A stretch of DNA of 38,744 bases from an uncultured bacterium (lineage in GTDB: Bacteria; Patescibacteriota; Minisyncoccia; Phycocordibacterales; CAIJYI01): contig CAIJYI010000036.1 of NCBI GenBank assembly GCA_903824855.1, forward strand, positions 1 to 38,744. The letters are read 5' to 3'. The notes below the pieces were generated by a model. It saw only the letters and a list, made by a program, of their open reading frames with translations, was not told the DNA's origin and did not search any database. The position numbers were made by a program, and so were the translations under genes. Positions within the stretch are counted from its first letter, which is position 1. The number at the start of each line of letters is the position of its first letter. Below, piece by piece: positions 35,416 to 38,744 of the stretch.

Positions 35416-36651
35416 ATGCACTGGAAACATATTTTAAAAACAGCACTCCGCGCGCTCGCGGTAAATAAATCTCGCACACTTCTTACTATCCTTGGAATAG
35501 TAATCGGCATTTCGTCTATCATGGTCATTATGTCACTCGGTTCCGGTGCAGAAAATTTGATTATGGGGCAGGTGCAGGGAATTGGCTCAAAAACAATCGG
35601 AATTATTCCAGGGCGTCAGCCTTCCGGACCTTCTGATGTCGCACAAATGTTCACCGATTCCCTGAAGCAAAAAGACGTTGATGCCCTTCGGAAGAAAGAA
35701 AATGTTCCCGAAGCAAATCTCGTGATGCCTCTTGTTGCGGGTGCAGAAACTGCCTCAGTAGGAAATGAAACGTATCGCGTTACTATTTTTGGGGCAACGG
35801 AAGCAATTCAGGGAATTCTCGATGTTTATCCTGATAAAGGAATTTTTTTCAGCGCTGACGACGTGAAAGAATATGGTGCAAATATTGTTATCGGAAGTAA
35901 AATTGCGGAAAAACTTTTTGCCAATGAAGATCCTCTCGGTAAAAAATTGCGCATAAAAGGAAAAAACTTCCGTATCGTTGGGGTGCTCTCATCAAAAGGA
36001 AGTGGCATTTTGAATTTCGATAGCGCTGTTATTCTTCCTTACACTACGGCTCAGCAATATATTACCGGTACAAAATTCTTTCAGCGTATTGTCGTGGAAG
36101 TAATTTCCGAAAGTATGACTGCATCGGCTATTGTAAATATTGAAAACACTATTCGAAATTCTCACAACATAACCGACCCGACAAAAGATGATTTTTTTGT
36201 TGAAACTCCAGCCGATGTTTTGAGTCGTCTGAGTGTTATAACGACTGCGCTCACATTACTTCTGACTTCTCTTGCTGCAATTTCTCTTGTCGTCGGTGGT
36301 ATCGGAATTATGAATATTATGCTCGTTTCTGTTACCGAAAGAACTCGCGAAATCGGCCTCCGCAAAGCTATCGGCGCGTCAGAAAAAGATATCTTACAAC
36401 AATTTCTTTTGGAAGCTGTCATTCTCACTTTCTTCGGAGGAGTCGTCGGAATCGCTTTTGGTTCGGCACTTTCCTATCTATTTGCTTTTGCAATAAATCT
36501 CTCCGGTACGATTAGCTGGACGTTTGTATTCCCGTGGAAGGGCGCCGCTCTTGGTCTCGGAACATCAATCGCCCTCGGACTTTTGTTTGGAATATATCCG
36601 GCCCGTCGAGCCGCGATGATGGAGCCGATTGAGGCGCTCAGAACTGAATAA
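35416..36651 (+). CDS. ABC transporter permease, MacB/FtsX type (copy 1)
   Basis: LTILGIVIGISSIMVIMSLGSGAE, GGIGIMNIMLVSVTERTREIGLRKAIGA, PARRAAMMEPIEALR. Confidence 0.95.
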   Translation: MHWKHILKTALRALAVNKSRTLLTILGIVIGISSIMVIMSLGSGAENLIMGQVQGIGSKTIGIIPGRQPSGPSDVAQMFTDSLKQKDVDALRKKENVPEANLVMPLVAGAETASVGNETYRVTIFGATEAIQGILDVYPDKGIFFSADDVKEYGANIVIGSKIAEKLFANEDPLGKKLRIKGKNFRIVGVLSSKGSGILNFDSAVILPYTTAQQYITGTKFFQRIVVEVISESMTASAIVNIENTIRNSHNITDPTKDDFFVETPADVLSRLSVITTALTLLLTSLAAISLVVGGIGIMNIMLVSVTERTREIGLRKAIGASEKDILQQFLLEAVILTFFGGVVGIAFGSALSYLFAFAINLSGTISWTFVFPWKGAALGLGTSIALGLLFGIYPARRAAMMEPIEALRTE

Positions 36652-36663
36652 CATAAACAAAAT

Positions 36664-37899
36664 ATGAGACTCAAACACACCATCAGAATATCTTGGAAAA
36701 GTATAAGCGTAAACAAGTCGCGGTCTGCGCTGACCATTCTTGGTATTGTTATCGGAATCGCTTCTATTATTGCGATTATGTCTCTTGGTGATGGAGCCTC
36801 GGCGCTCATTAAATCTCAGATTGAGGGAATAGGTTCTCAGACCATTTCTATTCAACCGGGAGGCGAGCCGACGAGCGCTTCAGATATGGCGCAAATGTTT
36901 TCCGATTCGCTACAACCGAAAGATATTGATGCACTCAAGATAAAAGAAAATGTTCCGGGGCTTCAATCTATTATGCCCGAGGTGTACGGGGGAGTAACAG
37001 GTTCATATGAAAATCAGACATACAGATTCACGGTAACCGGAGTAACAGAACTTTTTCCCGCCATATTAAATTCATATCCGGAAATCGGGCAATTTTTCAC
37101 AGCTGATGACGTAAAACAATCCGCCACCGTCGCCGTTATCGGAGCAAAAGTAAAAGAAAAACTTTTTTCCGCCGATGATCCGATTGGAAGAAAAATTAAA
37201 ATAAAAGGTGTAAACTTGCGCGTTATTGGAATCTTACCGTCAAAAGGTTCTTCAATAATGAGTTTCGATGATATGGTTATGGTCCCATATACCACCGCGC
37301 AAAATTATATTTTAGGAACAAAACATTTCAATGAAATAATAGTTCTCGCCGATCCGAGTATGCCACTTACCCAAACTGTTTCCGATGTAAAAACAACTCT
37401 CAGAATTTCTCATGATATTACCGACCCAACAAAAGACGATTTTCACGTCGGAACTGCAGCCGATATTCTTGCGCGTATCAGTGTCGTTATGACAGCACTC
37501 ACGCTTCTCCTCGCTTCTGTCGCAGGTATTTCACTCGTCGTCGGAGGCATCGGTATTATGAATATTATGCTCGTTTCTGTTACCGAAAGAACTCGCGAAA
37601 TTGGACTTCGCAAAGCGCTCGGTGCAACCGAACACGAAATCCTCTCACAATTTCTCGCAGAAGCAATAATCTTAACTGCTCTCGGCGGAGTTCTCGGCGT
37701 GCTCTTTGGCGCTTTTGTCTCGCTGTGCTTTGCCATAGCCATCGATAATTTCACCACTATCGCGTGGACCTTCGTTTTCCCAATTCGAGGCGCCGTTATC
37801 GGAATCGCCACCTCTTCCACCATCGGCCTCATCTTCGGTTATTTTCCCGCCAGAAAAGCCGCCAAAAAAGAAGCCATCGAAGCTTTGCGCTATGAGTAA
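36664..37899 (+). CDS. ABC transporter permease, MacB/FtsX type (copy 2)
   Basis: LTILGIVIGIASIIAIMSLGDGAS, GGIGIMNIMLVSVTERTREIGLRKALGA, PARKAAKKEAIEALR. Confidence 0.95.
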   Translation: MRLKHTIRISWKSISVNKSRSALTILGIVIGIASIIAIMSLGDGASALIKSQIEGIGSQTISIQPGGEPTSASDMAQMFSDSLQPKDIDALKIKENVPGLQSIMPEVYGGVTGSYENQTYRFTVTGVTELFPAILNSYPEIGQFFTADDVKQSATVAVIGAKVKEKLFSADDPIGRKIKIKGVNLRVIGILPSKGSSIMSFDDMVMVPYTTAQNYILGTKHFNEIIVLADPSMPLTQTVSDVKTTLRISHDITDPTKDDFHVGTAADILARISVVMTALTLLLASVAGISLVVGGIGIMNIMLVSVTERTREIGLRKALGATEHEILSQFLAEAIILTALGGVLGVLFGAFVSLCFAIAIDNFTTIAWTFVFPIRGAVIGIATSSTIGLIFGYFPARKAAKKEAIEALRYE

Positions 37900-38014
37900 T
37901 TTTAGAATGTATTTGACTTTTTTATAAAAAATTATATAATAAAAAACAGAATTTTAATAAACACAACCCGCCGGCGCTCTTTTTGAGCTATGGCGTGGTA
38001 ATGGGAGGCGGAAA

Positions 38015-38305
38015 ATGTCTGAATTACAGAAAACTAAATTGTGGGATAGTTTAAGTCCTTTATCTGCGAGCGAAGTCGAAATGAAATTGAGATATTCATC
38101 CGATCGCGCTGGGTTTCCAAGATGCACGACAAACAATGGTTGTCCGTTATCATTCGAGCTTATTCTTTTTAACGGGGAAAGAGTTACTGCTTTCGTTGAT
38201 GAAAGTCATCAATATACTTGCGAAGGGAGTTTGTGGATACGAAAAGGTAAAGTTGAGAGTGTTTCTCGGTATCAAGTTGTCGCATGGAAAGAAATAGAAG
38301 AATAA
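38015..38305 (+). CDS. small protein of unknown function
   Basis: 96-aa ORF, SD GGGAGGCG before ATG, TTGACT-16-TATAAT upstream, terminator downstream. Confidence 0.65.
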   Translation: MSELQKTKLWDSLSPLSASEVEMKLRYSSDRAGFPRCTTNNGCPLSFELILFNGERVTAFVDESHQYTCEGSLWIRKGKVESVSRYQVVAWKEIEE

Positions 38306-38314
38306 CTTTATTAA

Positions 38315-38346
38315 TAAGGCGGGGTTTCATGCCTCGCTTTTTTTGT
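38315..38346 (+). terminator. intrinsic terminator
   Basis: GCGGGG/CCTCGC (one G-U) then T7. Confidence 0.7.
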
Positions 38347-38376
38347 CGCTTTTAGAATTTGCGGTATACTATAGGT

Positions 38377-38744
38377 ATGAATACACTAACAATTATTTTA
38401 CTTATTGTCCTCGCCCTCATTGTTGGCGCGCTGTTAGCCGTCATTATTTTAGGAAAGCAAAAAAAACCAACCGCGCAGGGACCGGATCAGGGGATGCTGA
38501 TGTTGCAACATCGTTTGGATTCTTTAATGCAAATCGTTGATAAAAAATTAGGGGAATCGCAGAACGCGACGCTTCGGCAGTTTTCGGAATCGCAGAAATT
38601 TATGCAGGATATAAATAGCGAGATGCAGAAACATCTTTCGCAAGTAACGAAAGCGGTAACGGAAACGAATGAGGGAAGCAAGCAAGTTTTGGGAATTACG
38701 GAAGAGCTTCATAATTTACAGAAAATTTTAACCAATCAGAAACA
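38377..38744 (+). CDS. rmuC: RmuC-like DNA recombination protein, 3'-truncated by window edge (not in ORF track)
   Basis: MNTLTIILLIVLALIVGALLAVIILGKQ TM then coiled coil ...TETNEGSKQVLGITEELHNLQKILTNQK; open to window end. Confidence 0.75.
   Translation, partial: MNTLTIILLIVLALIVGALLAVIILGKQKKPTAQGPDQGMLMLQHRLDSLMQIVDKKLGESQNATLRQFSESQKFMQDINSEMQKHLSQVTKAVTETNEGSKQVLGITEELHNLQKILTNQK

Noticed and set aside
1-38744. UGA recoding (as in Gracilibacteria/SR1)
   Set aside because: All conserved proteins terminate properly under the standard stop set and no in-frame TGA interrupts them.
1-38744. tRNA, rRNA, transposase, integrase or prophage genes
   Set aside because: Looked for T-loop-like GGTTCRANYCC motifs, rRNA-like stretches and DDE/tyrosine recombinase patterns by eye; nothing convincing. 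A tRNAscan/Infernal run would be decisive.

Overview
AT-rich, gene-dense 38.7 kb chromosomal window. Gene content and style (rpsP-khpA-trmD, RNase J plus RNase R with basic tails, XseA/XseB, SecG, Gly-rich-linker surface protein, HlyD/MacB-type exporters, orphan membrane-anchored substrate-binding protein) are compatible with a Patescibacteria/CPR-type genome; that placement is inference only. About 35 CDSs are supportable, including a 5'-truncated surface protein at the left edge, a 3'-truncated RmuC-like protein at the right edge, and four short ORFs absent from the supplied ORF track. Several start codons are revised from -10 or Shine-Dalgarno (SD) context. No rRNA, tRNA, CRISPR array or transposase was recognised. 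Best leads: (i) three tandem, divergent exported proteins that all keep HExxH-(19-21)-E, with duplicated promoter/leader and terminator modules; (ii) a split between genes with a -10 box 5-8 nt from ATG (probable leaderless mRNAs, many housekeeping) and genes with a canonical -35/-10 plus AGGAGG leader (mostly exported/small proteins); (iii) an AACTTGATG-type short tandem repeat directly abutting the start codons of two unrelated genes 18 kb apart; (iv) a signal-peptide-bearing, Phe-terminated beta-barrel-like protein divergent from a MarR/efflux operon; (v) an HRDC-XseA fusion; (vi) a candidate small RNA or micro-ORF at 30152-30300.
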